Positions 1-9,905 of a DNA stretch of 64,000 bases are shown here, piece after piece. Location of the stretch: positions 2,317,501-2,381,500 of the forward strand of contig NC_059296.1 in the NCBI RefSeq assembly GCF_017591435.1, in the 5' to 3' direction. The notes under the pieces were generated by a model. It saw nothing but the letters and a program-made list of their open reading frames with translations. It made no database searches and was not told the origin of the DNA. The position numbers were made by a program, and so were the translations under genes. The stretch's first letter is position 1, and every line of letters begins with the position of its first letter. Source of the stretch: Portunus trituberculatus (Eukaryota > Arthropoda > Malacostraca > Decapoda > Portunidae).

Positions 1-562
1 AAATAAGATATGTGCGCTTCTTTATGCAGATGATATAGTGGTCTTGAGTGAATCAGCAGATGAATTATAAAGTTTGTTGGATGTTGTGGATGGATATGGT
101 AGAGACTTTGGCGTTAGGTTTAGTAGTGATCGAGAAAAGTAAGATAATGATAGTGAATAGATCAGAGGATGAAAGTAATGCAGTATAGAGAATAGGAGAG
201 AATTAATTGAAACAGGCCTAAGAATATAAGTACTTAGGGATATGGGTGAGTCCGAATGAATGAGAAAAGACAAGGGATGAAAAGATAAGCTTGGTGAACC
301 AGTGGAGGAATGAGAATGGGATGGGAGGAATCAAAATTAGTCTGAATGGATCGTAACAAGAGGAAGCAGAGTGGGAACTGAATGGGATGTAAGGAAATGG
401 AAGAGTGAGATAGACAGAGAAGTGAAGTAGGTGGGACTGAATGTATGGAAGAATGAGATTGAACGAAGTAGTAGTATTCAGAGGAAAAAGAAGCCCCGAT
501 GTATGAGAGATGGTATGGTGGCAGCCTGGGTAGTGATCTTCTCTTCCGAGCTAGGGCACAGT
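1..562 (+). mobile_element. Decayed non-LTR retrotransposon, reverse transcriptase part (5' segment of a split copy)
   Basis: Translation near the window start gives LLYADDIVVLSESADEL, with the YADD box that forms the catalytic core of reverse transcriptases. Downstream pieces in shifting frames resemble the thumb region (KYLGIWVSP) and C-terminal part of a LINE ORF2 protein. Stops and frameshifts show it is dead. It runs in from the left edge. The copy continues at 3086 after the hAT insertion at 571-3077. I cannot name the clade with confidence. Confidence 0.65.
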
Positions 563-575
563 GTATGGATTAGAG

Positions 576-718
576 ATGTATCGGATATCCGCATCCGCAT
601 CCAGATCCGCGGAACATCCACATATTTTTCACATCCGCATCCGCATCCGCATTCGTAGTTGTGTTAATCTGAACATCCGCGTCCGCCTCCGCACTCTACA
701 GAGGATGTGTGGATGCGG
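576..718. repeat. Subterminal GCATCC-type hexamer repeats, left end of the hAT element
   Basis: Degenerate tandem copies of (A)TCCGC(A) lie just inside the left terminal inverted repeat. The same motif is repeated at the right end (2896-3060). Repeated subterminal motifs are common transposase binding sites in hAT elements; that role here is inferred. Confidence 0.7.
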
Positions 719-1091
719 ATGTGTTCTATTCATTGCACAACCTATAGATTATAGAGTATATTATATGGACACGCAGTCATAGACTCGCAGAGTACTGCCC
801 AGTGCTCACAGACTTATAGAGTTCAGACAGAGCTTAGAAATGTGGAGTAAATTTATTGATGTGTGTCTAATAAATTAATTATCTTGTAAAACTAAAGCAA
901 ATAATATCACGTATTCATTTCCTTTCAAACTTACACAATGTAATGTGTCTAGAATTTAGCGGAAGGACAGGAGTAATGAGCGAATTTTACATAGTGACTA
1001 TGAAGTACAAATACATAGTAAATTATGTAAATAAATAGCAAACTGTGAATGGTGGAATGTTAGAAACTTCGTAACGACAGATGAGTGAGTC

Positions 1092-1095
<4 letters not shown>

Positions 1096-1128
<33 letters not shown>
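1096..1128. repeat. (GT)n microsatellite
   Basis: An uninterrupted GT dinucleotide run inside the hAT element. The stretch from about 720 to 1200 around it shows no gene. Confidence 0.9.
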
Positions 1129-1132
<4 letters not shown>

Positions 1133-1199
1133 AAGAGAGAGATGGAGAGGAGGCTTATCACCCTTGCTTGTCACCTTCACCCCAACTCCTGATGCCTTA

Positions 1200-2340
1200 A
1201 TAAATAATTACAACAAAGGAGGAGGATGGGCCTTGCTACCCACCCCCTGGGCAAAGACAAAGTTAAAGTATCAAAAATCTAACACTGGACAGTATACACA
1301 ACAAGAATACAAGTATTTCAATAAATAAATATTGCACACCTTATTGCCTAAACATCCTACAGTCTAGGGGCAAACTAAGGATATTCCCTGAGTATATCCC
1401 TGAGGGTGACAGAGTCTAGGAGATGGTCAATGAGTCTGTATAAGTCATGCTGACCTTGTGCCCTAAATTTAGGAATGTGAGGACATTCCATGATATAGTG
1501 ACGCAGAGTGTGTCCCCTTGGTGCACCACACAGCACACACCAGGAGAAGCACTGACTTCCCAAAAGTATTTGTAGCCTAATCTGAGCCTCATTGCCAACC
1601 TGTCATGTGATACATTGTGTCTCCTGCAGGTGTAAGCACAGCTCTGGGAGACAGGTGCATAGTGAAGACTAGTGCTACTGCCCCTTTGGCAACAAAGCTC
1701 CAACTGATCACTAATGCTACTTTGTACAAAGTCCTTAATGCTACTCTTAACATAACCCAGAGTGTACTCAGTGCCAGGGTCCACCGTGTCATCTTGTAGG
1801 GCACACTGAGCAAGGCGGTCTGTTTTTTCATTTAGTGGGATACCTACATGAGAGGGTATCCAGATGAAATGGACCGTGGCACCGGCACCTTCTAGGGCGT
1901 GGATGAGATCAAGACACTTATTAACTAGATCACAATCCAATGGGGAGGTGGATGAAGGGCATACAATGCAGCCTGACTGTCAATAAAGAAATATACATTC
2001 TTATGGAAAGGCGCCACAATGTGGAGCGCCTCCAGTACAACATACAGTTCTGCTCTAGTGGAAGACATGGGTGCAGGGAGCCGCCTGAAAGCCTCAGTGT
2101 CAGTGTAGAGACTGTAAAGATGTAGTCACGGATGAACAGCCCACATCCAGACCTGCTGCCATTGACTGACCCATCACAATAAACATGAATAGCCTGAACG
2201 TGTGGGTACTTGGACAATTTAGTCATGAACATGTCTTGCAGCACATGAGGGAGCCAGTCCCTCTTGGGCTGATGCAGAGAGTGAATATCAACACTGACAC
2301 GGTGAGGGTTCCAGGCGGGTTGTAGCGGTGACATAACAAC
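1200..2340 (-). mobile_element. LINE fragment with RNase H domain and C-terminal CCHC knuckle (Jockey/I-like)
   Basis: Minus-strand reading frames between 2334 and 1375 give an RNase HI-like domain: VYCDGSVNGS carries the first aspartate and IWIPSHVGIPLNEKTD the conserved WIPSHVGI motif. Downstream comes CVLCGAPRGHTLRHYIMECP, a zinc-knuckle-like motif found after RNase H in Jockey/I-type LINEs. Several frameshifts are present, and no reverse transcriptase is seen, so it is a 5'-truncated 3' part. It lies inside the hAT element and must have inserted after it or been captured by it. Confidence 0.7.
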
Positions 2341-2357
2341 GTTTTAGCAGCTGAAAA

Positions 2358-2550
2358 ATGGCGTCACATAGCAGTGAAGTGTGGAAATATTTCATGAGAA
2401 TACATATAAGTCAAGTGACCTAGCACAGTGTCTGTTGTGCAAGAAAGATTATTCACCAAAGGGAAGTGGAACTACATCTTTGAAAAACCACTTGAAATCA
2501 ATGCATAAGGAACAATTTAAAGAGTTAATGGCAAAAGAGAGAAAGTAGTT
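2358..2550 (+). pseudogene. hAT transposase N-terminus with BED-type zinc finger (frameshifted)
   Basis: An ATG at 2358 opens SSEVWKYF, and after a frameshift the sequence continues with AQCLLCKKDYSP and TSLKNHLKSMH. Together these give the aromatic residues, the C-x2-C pair and the H-x4-H pair of a BED zinc finger, the DNA-binding domain of many hAT transposases. A stop and a frameshift break it. The remaining transposase is largely deleted; the stretch to 2890 has only weak resemblance. Confidence 0.65.
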
Positions 2551-2895
2551 GGAAGAAAAATAAATTTAGGAAAAACACCTTTGCAAAAAGCAAAGACAGA
2601 TGCTAAGCAAAGGAATGTTGCTGAGTATTTTCAGTGAAAAATCATGAGATGCTTCTAACCCTAAGGCAAAGGAACTGGATAGATGCATAGCACAAATATT
2701 AGTCATAGTTGAATTAAATGGATGAATTAAATACTTTCAAAGAGAGAAGTATCAACTGTCAAGACATCATTCGAACTCATTTGGCAGTATTTTGGTTCTC
2801 CCACCTTGTTTTTATTTGTTACTTCTCCTGCTGTCTGCATGGTCTGACACTGAAGCAGGCTTTTTGTTTTTGTCCTCTTGGTCAGAGCGTTTGAC

Positions 2896-3062
2896 GTAAA
2901 AACATCCGCATCCGCATCCGCGAGGATGTCATATTTTGATATCCGCATCCGCATTTGTATCCGCATTTTAGCAGAGGCTGATATCCGCATTCACATTTGC
3001 ATCCGCAAGATGACATCCGCATATACTGTACATCCGCATCCGCGGATATCTGAAATTTGACA
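2896..3062. repeat. Subterminal GCATCC-type hexamer repeats, right end of the hAT element
   Basis: Irregular tandem copies of ATCCGC, ending in GCGGATATC just inside the right terminal inverted repeat. They mirror the array at 576-718. Confidence 0.7.
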
Positions 3063-3085
3063 TCCTATACATCTCTAGTATGGAT

Positions 3086-3240
3086 GTGAAAGAAACTATA
3101 GATAGTCCTGCAGCAAAATGTGCCAGTGACGTGGAAGAGATGAGTCGGTGGAGCATGTGGTGCTGGAGTAAGAGAAACAAGAGGGAGATGATGTAAGAGA
3201 TTCTGACTGAAATAAGGCAGAATAGGGATGAAGGAGCTAT
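3086..3240 (+). mobile_element. Continuation of the LINE split by the hAT insertion
   Basis: After the right target duplication the sequence encodes, with frameshifts, a C-terminal LINE segment rich in charged residues (KREMM, EILTEIRQNRDEG). This resembles the tail that follows the reverse transcriptase in the copy at 1-562. It stops near 3240, where a different repeated sequence begins. Confidence 0.5.
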
Positions 3241-3302
3241 ATTACATGCTCAAACAAAAGAACCAATCACTGTCATTCATTTCACACGTGCACAAATAAT
3301 AT
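3240..3302. repeat. Short interspersed repeat shared with 11172-11232
   Basis: The block starting ATTACATGCTCAAACAAAAG is nearly identical to one at 11172. It contains an ACCAATCACTGTC word that is inverted in the second copy's left flank. Family not recognised. Confidence 0.6.
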
Positions 3303-3414
3303 AGGCTTGAGTATACAGAAATGAGTGAAAGGACGATAAGTTGTGAAAGAATTTCTGGAGAAAATGCGGCGTGCTAGATATAGGGATAATTAATGAACAG
3401 GATACTGCTCCTAT

Positions 3415-3478
3415 TTTTTTTATTTTTTTTTTCTTCTTCTTTTTTCGTGTTTTTTTTTTTTTTTTTTTTTTTTTTTTC
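3415..3478. repeat. T-rich homopolymer tract
   Basis: Nearly pure T with a few C and G. It may be the A-tail of a minus-strand retroelement, but no body was identified. Confidence 0.8.
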
Positions 3479-3489
3479 GGAAGGAGTTG

Positions 3490-3640
3490 CCGATCCAAAG
3501 GCTTTGGCTCTGGAGCGATCCTGAGCCACGCTGTAGCATCTATGTCAGGCGTTTTCAACTCTTTCTCGTTAAAAACCCACTGAATTATAATACCATCTAT
3601 CCTAACCAAGGAGGTTAGATTGAGGAAGACTGCAAAGCGC
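3490..3640. repeat. Interspersed repeat fragment (hAT-like MITE family)
   Basis: The segment TTCTCGTTAAAAACCCAC closely matches 50510-50530, and the AGCGATCCTGAGCCAC part matches 9990-10005. The related copy at about 50495-50705 has inverted ends of the GGTTCTCAACC type. This copy is partial. Confidence 0.45.
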
Positions 3641-4160
3641 CTATCCCACTGTACTTAAAAAGTTAATTTCAGCCAGTGGGCGGAGCTTATGCCCAGGAGA
3701 TTGAATAACATGACGTCACAAAAGTGAAGCCCGCGAGCTATTGGTCCGCTGCTGCCCATACACCAAAAATATTGCCGACCGCCCATTGAAAATATATGGA
3801 CACGCTCCTTATTTTCCGTCTATGTCCATGTTTCGAAGCTGCCTATCATATAATATGTGACCTTAATAGACACGTACGCAATAGTCGTGGTATACCGTGG
3901 CACGAAGATTTAGACGGTAAATCATATACGAGTACATACAAATGAGATAATACAGTGTTTTCCAGCTTTGGTGGACTTAGGAGAGAGGTGGGAAGCTATC
4001 TTTGTGGCAAACATATGACTGAATTAACAAATGTCATTTACGCATGTAAATATACATGTACATGTAGATGTAAACTTGTACATACACATGTGTATTTAAA
4101 TGAAGGATAAATAAACTGTAAATCAGGTGAAACTTGGCCTGAAGGTTGACTTTTCGACAC
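3640..4160 (+). repeat. Interspersed repeat, copy A (inverted partner at 9205-9650)
   Basis: Blocks such as GACGTCACAAAAGTGAAG, CAGTGTTTTCCAGCTTTGGT and GAAGGATAAATAAACTGTA recur in reverse complement and in the right order at 9205-9650. No coding content is seen. Family unknown. Confidence 0.65.
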
Positions 4161-4363
4161 TGTCCCCGAGAAACCGTCACGCGCGCTCACCTCGATTCCC
4201 GTTTACCCCTTCGCAGCTCCTCCACCCAGCGGATTTGACGTCACATTAAATGAGAAATATATGGTATATACATTTATTTTTGCGCAGGGGTTCCTTTAGA
4301 CATGTGATGTATTTGAAGGGTTACGCAAGGGTAAATAGGTTGAGAAACTGCCTTATTCGTTAC

Positions 4364-4368
<5 letters not shown>

Positions 4369-4414
<46 letters not shown>

Positions 4415-4430
4415 AGATATACATTAAATA

Positions 4431-4498
<68 letters not shown>

Positions 4499-4927
4499 AC
4501 TTTTATTTAGAATGATGTGTGATTTCATGTCACTGTGCGTTGGAAAAGCATCAATCACGGAAATTTTACTTCACTATTTGTTCCTTGTCATGCATAAAAC
4601 GAGAAAAAGCAATCTTTTTGCCAATAATTTATCTCGGAAACGGCCTACTGTATTTCTTTTAATATTGTAGCTATTTAACGTATGTAAACCACATTAAAGT
4701 TTCCTAAATATGTCATGTAGACCTATTATTAACGGTGTTAATGCGAAATAACCACAATATTGAAAGAAATATAGCAGGACGTTTCCGGGAGAAATGATGG
4801 CAAAAAGATTGCTTTTTCTCATTTATTGCGTGACAAGGATCAAATAGTGAAGTAAAATTTCAGTGATTGATGATTTTCCAATGCATGCAGTGACATGAAA
4901 TCACACTTCATTATAAATAGAAGCTAT

Positions 4928-4996
<69 letters not shown>
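4369..4996. mobile_element. Palindromic foldback/MITE-like element with microsatellite ends
   Basis: The arms at about 4498-4685 and 4740-4929 are reverse complements with few differences; AGAAAAAGCAATCTTTTTGC in the left arm is mirrored in the right. A spacer of roughly 55 bp separates them. The outer ends are (TC)n on the left (4369-4411 and 4435-4497) and (GA)n on the right (4930-4996), so the palindrome includes the microsatellites. It has no coding capacity. Its mobilising partner is unknown. Confidence 0.65.
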
Positions 4997-4999
<3 letters not shown>

Positions 5000-5026
5000 A
5001 ATGTCTCTCACTGTGTGTGTGTGTGT

Positions 5027-8000
5027 ATTTACCTAGTTGCATTTACCTAGTTGCGGTTTTACAGGGCCTGGGCTTTATGCTCGTGTGGCCCCGTCTCCAT
5101 ATCTACACTTATCCAATTTTTCTTTAAAACTATGCACACTCTTTGCTGACACCACTTCCTCACTCAAACTGTTCCAAGTCTCAACACGTCTTTGCGGGAA
5201 ACTAAATTTTTCAACATCTCTCAGACATCGTCCCTTCCTTAGTTTCTTACTATGCGATCTTGTGCTTCTAAAGTCATATTCTTCTCTCAGGATCAGTTTC
5301 TCATTATCCACTTCATCCAATCCGTTAATCAATTTATAAACCTGTATCATGATCCTCGCACTCCTACAACTCCATACCTCAGGAAGATCTTGCCTTTAGT
5401 CTCTCCTCATATGCCATCCCTTTAAATTCTGGAACCATTCTTGTAGCCATTTTTGTAGTCTCTAATTTTCTTATGTGTTTCTTTTATGGGGAGTCCACAC
5501 AACTCCTGCATATTCCAATCTAGGTCTTATTTTAGTACTTATCAATTTCTTCATCATTTCCTTGTCCATATAGTGAAATGCTACTCCAATATTCCTTAGC
5601 AAATTATACGTCTCTCTGAAAATTCTATCAATATGGCTTACCGGTTGATTATTTTCTTCCATTGTCACTCCCAAGTCCTTTTCCTTTTTTACTTTTTCTA
5701 GTTCTACTCCATCTCCCATCTTATAGATTCCCACTGGTCGTCTTTCACTTTTTCCCATTTCCATGACATGGCTTTTGTCCACATTGAATTCCATCTCCCA
5801 TTTTTTGCTCCATTTCCAGATCTTGTTTAAGTCTTCCTGTAGTATTTCACAATCCTCTTTTTGTTTAATGACTCTGCACAGTTTCGCATCGTCCGCAAAC
5901 AGATTTATGTAGCTGTTCACTCCCTCTGGCATGTCATTTATATATACGAGAAAAGTATTGGTGCCAATACTGACCCCTGTGGCACTCCGCTGTCTACTGT
6001 TCTCCACTTGGACTTCATATCTTTAACTATCGTCCTTATTTCTCTCCCCCTTAAGTAATTCTTCATCCATCTCAATGTGCTTCCTTTTAAGCCACCCTTC
6101 TCCTCTAACTTCCATAGTAATCTTTCATGTGGCACTTTATCAAAAGCCTTTTTTAGATCTAAATAAATACAGTCAACCCATCCTCTCTCTCTTGTACTTT
6201 ATCAACTATTCTAGAGTAGAAACTCAATAAATTTGTCACACATGACCGACCTTTTCTAAAACCAAATTGGCTATTTGATAATATTTTGTTGTCTTCAAGA
6301 AACTCAATCCATTGCTTCTTTATTACTTTTTCACACATCTTGCATATTACACTAGTTAGTGATACCGGTCTGTAATTTAAAGGTTCTTCCTTCCTTCCGC
6401 TCTTATATATGGGAACCACCTCAGCTCTTTTCCACTCCACTGGCACTGTTCCATTTTCTATTGAGCATTTTATGATGTTGTATATTGGACTTGCTAGTTC
6501 TTCCCTACATTCTTTCAGTATTCTGCCTGAGACTTCATCCGGTCCCATTGCCTTTTCCTCATCCAATTCCGTCATCAACTTTTTTATTTCAAGCTTGGTT
6601 ACTTTAATCTCTCTATTACCCTGTGGTCTTTCAAATTTGGATTCCTTAGTAAAGACCTCATGAAATTTACTATTTAACAGTTCTGCCATACTTTTGGGTC
6701 TTCCACCATTCCGTTTTCTCCTTTTAACCTTTCTATTGTTTCTTTTTGTCTTATTTTTCCATTTATGAATCTGTAGAACAATTTTGGTTGTTCCTTACAT
6801 TTTTCGACAATGTCCTTTTCATAGTTCTTTTCTTCTTCCTTTCTCACCTTAGCATATTCATTTCTTGCTGTTTTGAAGTTTTCCTTATTTTCTGGATTTC
6901 TGTTTCTTCTCCACCTTTTCCATGCTCCATCTCGTTTCTCCTTTGCCCTAGCACATCTTGCATTAAACCAATCTTTCTTTCCTTCTTCTTTAGGTCTATA
7001 TTTCGGAACATATTCCTGACCCCAGTTTTGTATATTTCCAAAAATAAGTTATATTTCTCTTGAACCGTTAATGAGTTTTCCATCTCCTCCCAGTTTACGT
7101 TTTAAAATAGTTCTTGAGATTCTCAATATCAGCCTTTCTGTAATTTAATCGGTCTCCTTTGTATGATTCATCTCTATCTTCCTTTCCTTCTTCTATATCC
7201 ATTTCTAATATTACATGGTCACTCTTTCCCAATGGGCACTTGTATCTTATATCATCGTTAATTGGTATATCCCTTGTAAAAACTAGGTCTAATCTTGCCG
7301 GCTCATCGTTTCCTCTGAATCTTGTGTTTTCCTTTACTCTTTGGACCATCAAATTATCTATCATTAGGTTCAGGAATCTATCTCCCAGGCATCTTCCCCC
7401 ATACCACTTTCATAATTTTCCCAGTCTACCTCCTTACAGTTGAAATCTCCTACCAATATCACTTTTCTCCTTTCCTTAATGATTCTTGTAAGACTCCTTA
7501 TTGTGTCATCTATCATGTCTCTATATTCTTGGTTAGTCCATGAGTTTGTTTTTGGTGGCACATATGTTCCAATGATTGTTAACTCCTTTTGTTAATATGC
7601 ATCTTAACATACAGTATTTCTGATTTTCCTTCCCCAAACTCCACTTGATTTACCACTATCTCCTTCCTTAACATCATCATGACTCCTCCTCCTCCTTTAC
7701 CCACTCTGTCTCTCCTCCATATATTATACCTTTTATCTATGTCTATTTTTATTGCCTCATTTAACTTTGTTTCCACCAGGCATACAATATCTGGTTCTTC
7801 TTTCTTTATGTAATCTCTTAATTCTAATTTACTAGATAAAATCCCATCTATGTTTGTATACATCATTTTTAATCTCTTGTTCTTATCATTTTTAGTTATT
7901 CTGCCACCAGTTCATTGTGTCTCTTCCTTTCCTCCTCGTTTCTATTTTTCTTTATATATATATATCTTTGCAACCTTCTGTTTCTCTGAGTTTTGTTTTT

Positions 8001-8478
8001 CTATATAGTACTTCTTCTGCTGCTGCTTGTGATTTTAGTAATATCTTAATTGGTCTCACTGTTCCTTCTTGATATGGTCCCATTCTATGGATTTCTTCTA
8101 CTTCCTCTTCTAAGTTCTGTCTATCCTCGTCATTCAGATGTTTTAGTAGGTCTTTTACTGATTTCATTTCGTCTTTTTCCCTTCTTGGTCTATATTTAAC
8201 ATTTTTTTCTTTCAGTCCAAAAATAATTACACTCTTCTTTTTTCCCGCAATTTCTCTTACTAAATTTTCTTTTTTCTTGAGGACTCCTATCATTTTGCTT
8301 GTCATATTTTCATCTCTTTCTTTTAACTGTTCTTGAAATACTTCTTGAAATGATTCCTTGTCTTTCTTATCTTGGATTCTCCATGCTTGTACTTCTTTTT
8401 TAATCACGTCTTGTACTTTTTCTTCTTCTTTGTTAACTAGATCTTTTAGCTTCTCTTTTTCTTTCTGGGCTTTACCGA
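5027..8478 (-). mobile_element. CR1-like non-LTR retrotransposon, nearly complete, decayed (LINE-A)
   Basis: Read on the minus strand, order is conserved. A coiled-coil ORF1 protein lies at about 8478-7955, then the endonuclease (YTNIDGILSSKL, VGDFNCKEVDWENY, ARLDLVFTRD, PLGKSDHV), then the reverse transcriptase (KAMGPDEVSGRILKEC, LNYRPVSLTS, FGFRKGRSC, SGVPQGSVLAPILF, LFADDAKLC) and the C-terminal region ending near 5075. The 3' tail reads CAACTAGGTAAATACACAC into the (GT)n at 5011-5026. Frameshifts split ORF2 into many pieces, so it cannot move by itself. ORF1 lacks its start, so the 5' end is truncated; it abuts (GT)n at 8479. Confidence 0.85.
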
Positions 8479-8500
8479 GTGTGTGTGTGTGTGTGTGTGT

Positions 8501-8786
8501 AATTAACTTCGGTCGTCTGCTGGTCACCCAGCCAGTCTTTCCCATTACGCAGCGACCTCAGAGTTCATAGACCGATCTTCGGGTAGGACTGAGACCACAT
8601 CACACACAACACACACCGGGAAAGAGAGGCCACAACCCCTCGAGTTGCATCCCGTACCTATTTACTGCTAGGTGAACAGGGGCCACGCATTAAGAGGCTT
8701 GCCCATTTACCTCGCCGCTTTCCGGGACTCGAACCCAGCCCTCTCGATTGTGAGTCGAGCGTGCTAATCACTACACTACGTAGTAT
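8501..8786 (-). mobile_element. tRNA-Val-like SINE with (AC)n tail
   Basis: On the minus strand the head reads GTAGTGTAGTGATTAGCACG, then CTCGACTCACAATCGAG, then GGGTTCGAGTCCCGG. These match the D arm (box A), anticodon arm and T arm (box B, GGTTCGAGTCC) of a tRNA-Val. A roughly 200-bp body follows, ending GAAGTTAATTACACACAC, whose (AC)n tail is the (GT)n at 8479-8500 on this strand. The head is diverged and lacks a proper acceptor stem, so this is not a tRNA gene. Confidence 0.8.
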
Positions 8787-8985
8787 GTGTGTTTCACTGT
8801 TTGATCTGCTGCAGTCTCTGACGAGACAGCCAGACGTTACCCTACGGAACGAGCTCAGAGCTCATTATTTCCGATCTTCGGATAGACCTGAGACCAGGCA
8901 CACACCACACACCGGGACAACAATGTCACAGCTCCTCGATTTACATCCCGTACCTACTCACTGCTAAGTGAACAGGGGCTACACG
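8787..8985 (-). mobile_element. Related SINE, 5'-truncated
   Basis: On the minus strand it shares CCTGTTCACTTAGCAGTGAG and the CCGAAGATCGGAAATAATG body with the neighbouring SINE family. It ends with GCAGATCAAACAGTGAAACA and a short AC tail just upstream of the SINE at 8501-8786. The same two-part order occurs at 28225-28897. The tRNA-like head is missing. Confidence 0.7.
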
Positions 8986-9112
8986 TTTATGAATTGATTA
9001 ACGAAATGGATCAAGTGGATAATGAGAAACTGATCCTGAGAGAAGAATATGACATTCAAAGCACAAGATCGCATAGTAAAAAACTGAGGAAGGGAAGATG
9101 TCTGAGAGATGT
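8986..9112 (+). mobile_element. LINE ORF2 C-terminal fragment
   Basis: The + strand encodes INEMDQVDNEKLILREEYD followed by STRSHSKKLRKGRCLRDV, the conserved C-terminal region of the CR1-like LINE seen at 5027-8478. It is almost identical to the fragment at 11255-11617. It ends abruptly in (GT)n at 9112. Confidence 0.8.
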
Positions 9113-9150
9113 GTGTGTGTGTGTGTGTGTGTCCCCCTGAGGTCTTGTGA

Positions 9151-9176
<26 letters not shown>
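9108..9176. repeat. (GT)n and (GA)n microsatellites
   Basis: A GT run at 9112-9131 and a GA run at about 9150-9176 are separated by a 20-bp unique piece. Confidence 0.9.
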
Positions 9177-9181
<5 letters not shown>

Positions 9182-9204
9182 GACATGTTAACTAATTGCT
9201 ATAC

Positions 9205-9650
9205 CAAGAAAAATCAACCTTCAGGGCAACTTTCACCTGATACACAATTTATTTATCCTTCATTTATATGTACATGTATACGTACATGTTTACAATTACG
9301 TGCACATGTATATTTGCATGTGTATATGACCTTGTTCAGCCATACGTTTGCTCCAAAGCCAGCTTCCCACCTCTCACCCAAGTCCACCAAAGCTGGAAAA
9401 CACTGTATTTTCTCATTTGCATTTGCATTTACTGTCTAAATCTTCTTGCCACAGTATACCACGACTATTACGAGTTTTTAAGGTCACATATATGGTAGGC
9501 AGCCTTGAAACATGGATATAAGACAGAAAATAAGAAGCGTAACACTGGCGTTCTCATGTATTTTCAATGAGCTGCTTGTAATGTTTTGGGTTAGGAGCAG
9601 CAGCGGACCAGCAATAGTGCGTTGACTTCACTTTTGTGACGTCATGCCTT
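9205..9650 (-). repeat. Interspersed repeat, copy B (inverted partner of 3640-4160)
   Basis: Reverse complement of the copy at 3640-4160, with blocks in matching order including CTTCACTTTTGTGACGTCAT. The two copies flank the LINE-A and SINE block. Confidence 0.65.
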
Positions 9651-9654
9651 CTGT

Positions 9655-9905
9655 TACTCAACCTTCATGATCCGAACCCCCAGCAATCTAACAACGAACA
9701 GAATGTTACATAATTTAGTGACTGACACTAATTCAATATGCAATGGTACTGCAAATGATATTTTAATTTAGGTAGTGACTGTCACTAATTCAACATACAA
9801 TGATACCACAAAGAATGATATTAGATCAGCCATCTAAGTACCCCAAGAAATCTTATGAACCTTTATAGGTTCGCAAACCCGTTTGAAACCCTGATCTAGA
9901 TTCCG
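9655..9905 (+). repeat. hAT-like MITE fragment, same family as 50495-50705
   Basis: CAACGAACAGAATGTTA, ATTCAATATGCAATGGTA and GGTTCGCAAACCCGTTTGAA align in order with the copy at 50495-50705. The right end resembles a degraded GGTTGAGAACCC terminus. Confidence 0.5.

Larger units (their letters stand above)
571..3077 (+). mobile_element. hAT-superfamily DNA transposon, defective, with perfect 8-bp target site duplication
   Basis: The left end reads TAGAGATGTATCGGAT and the reverse complement of the right end reads TAGAGATGTATAGGAT, a short terminal inverted repeat of hAT type. The flanks 563-570 and 3078-3085 are both GTATGGAT, an exact 8-bp target duplication, which is the length expected for hAT. 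Inside the right half is a BED zinc finger (from 2358), the usual N-terminus of hAT transposases. Most of the transposase core is missing, and a foreign LINE piece occupies about 1200-2340. The element sits inside a LINE copy (1-562 and 3086-3240). Confidence 0.8.

Noticed and set aside
4369..4996. CRISPR-like or satellite array
   Set aside because: There are no regular spacers; the structure is one palindrome with microsatellite ends.
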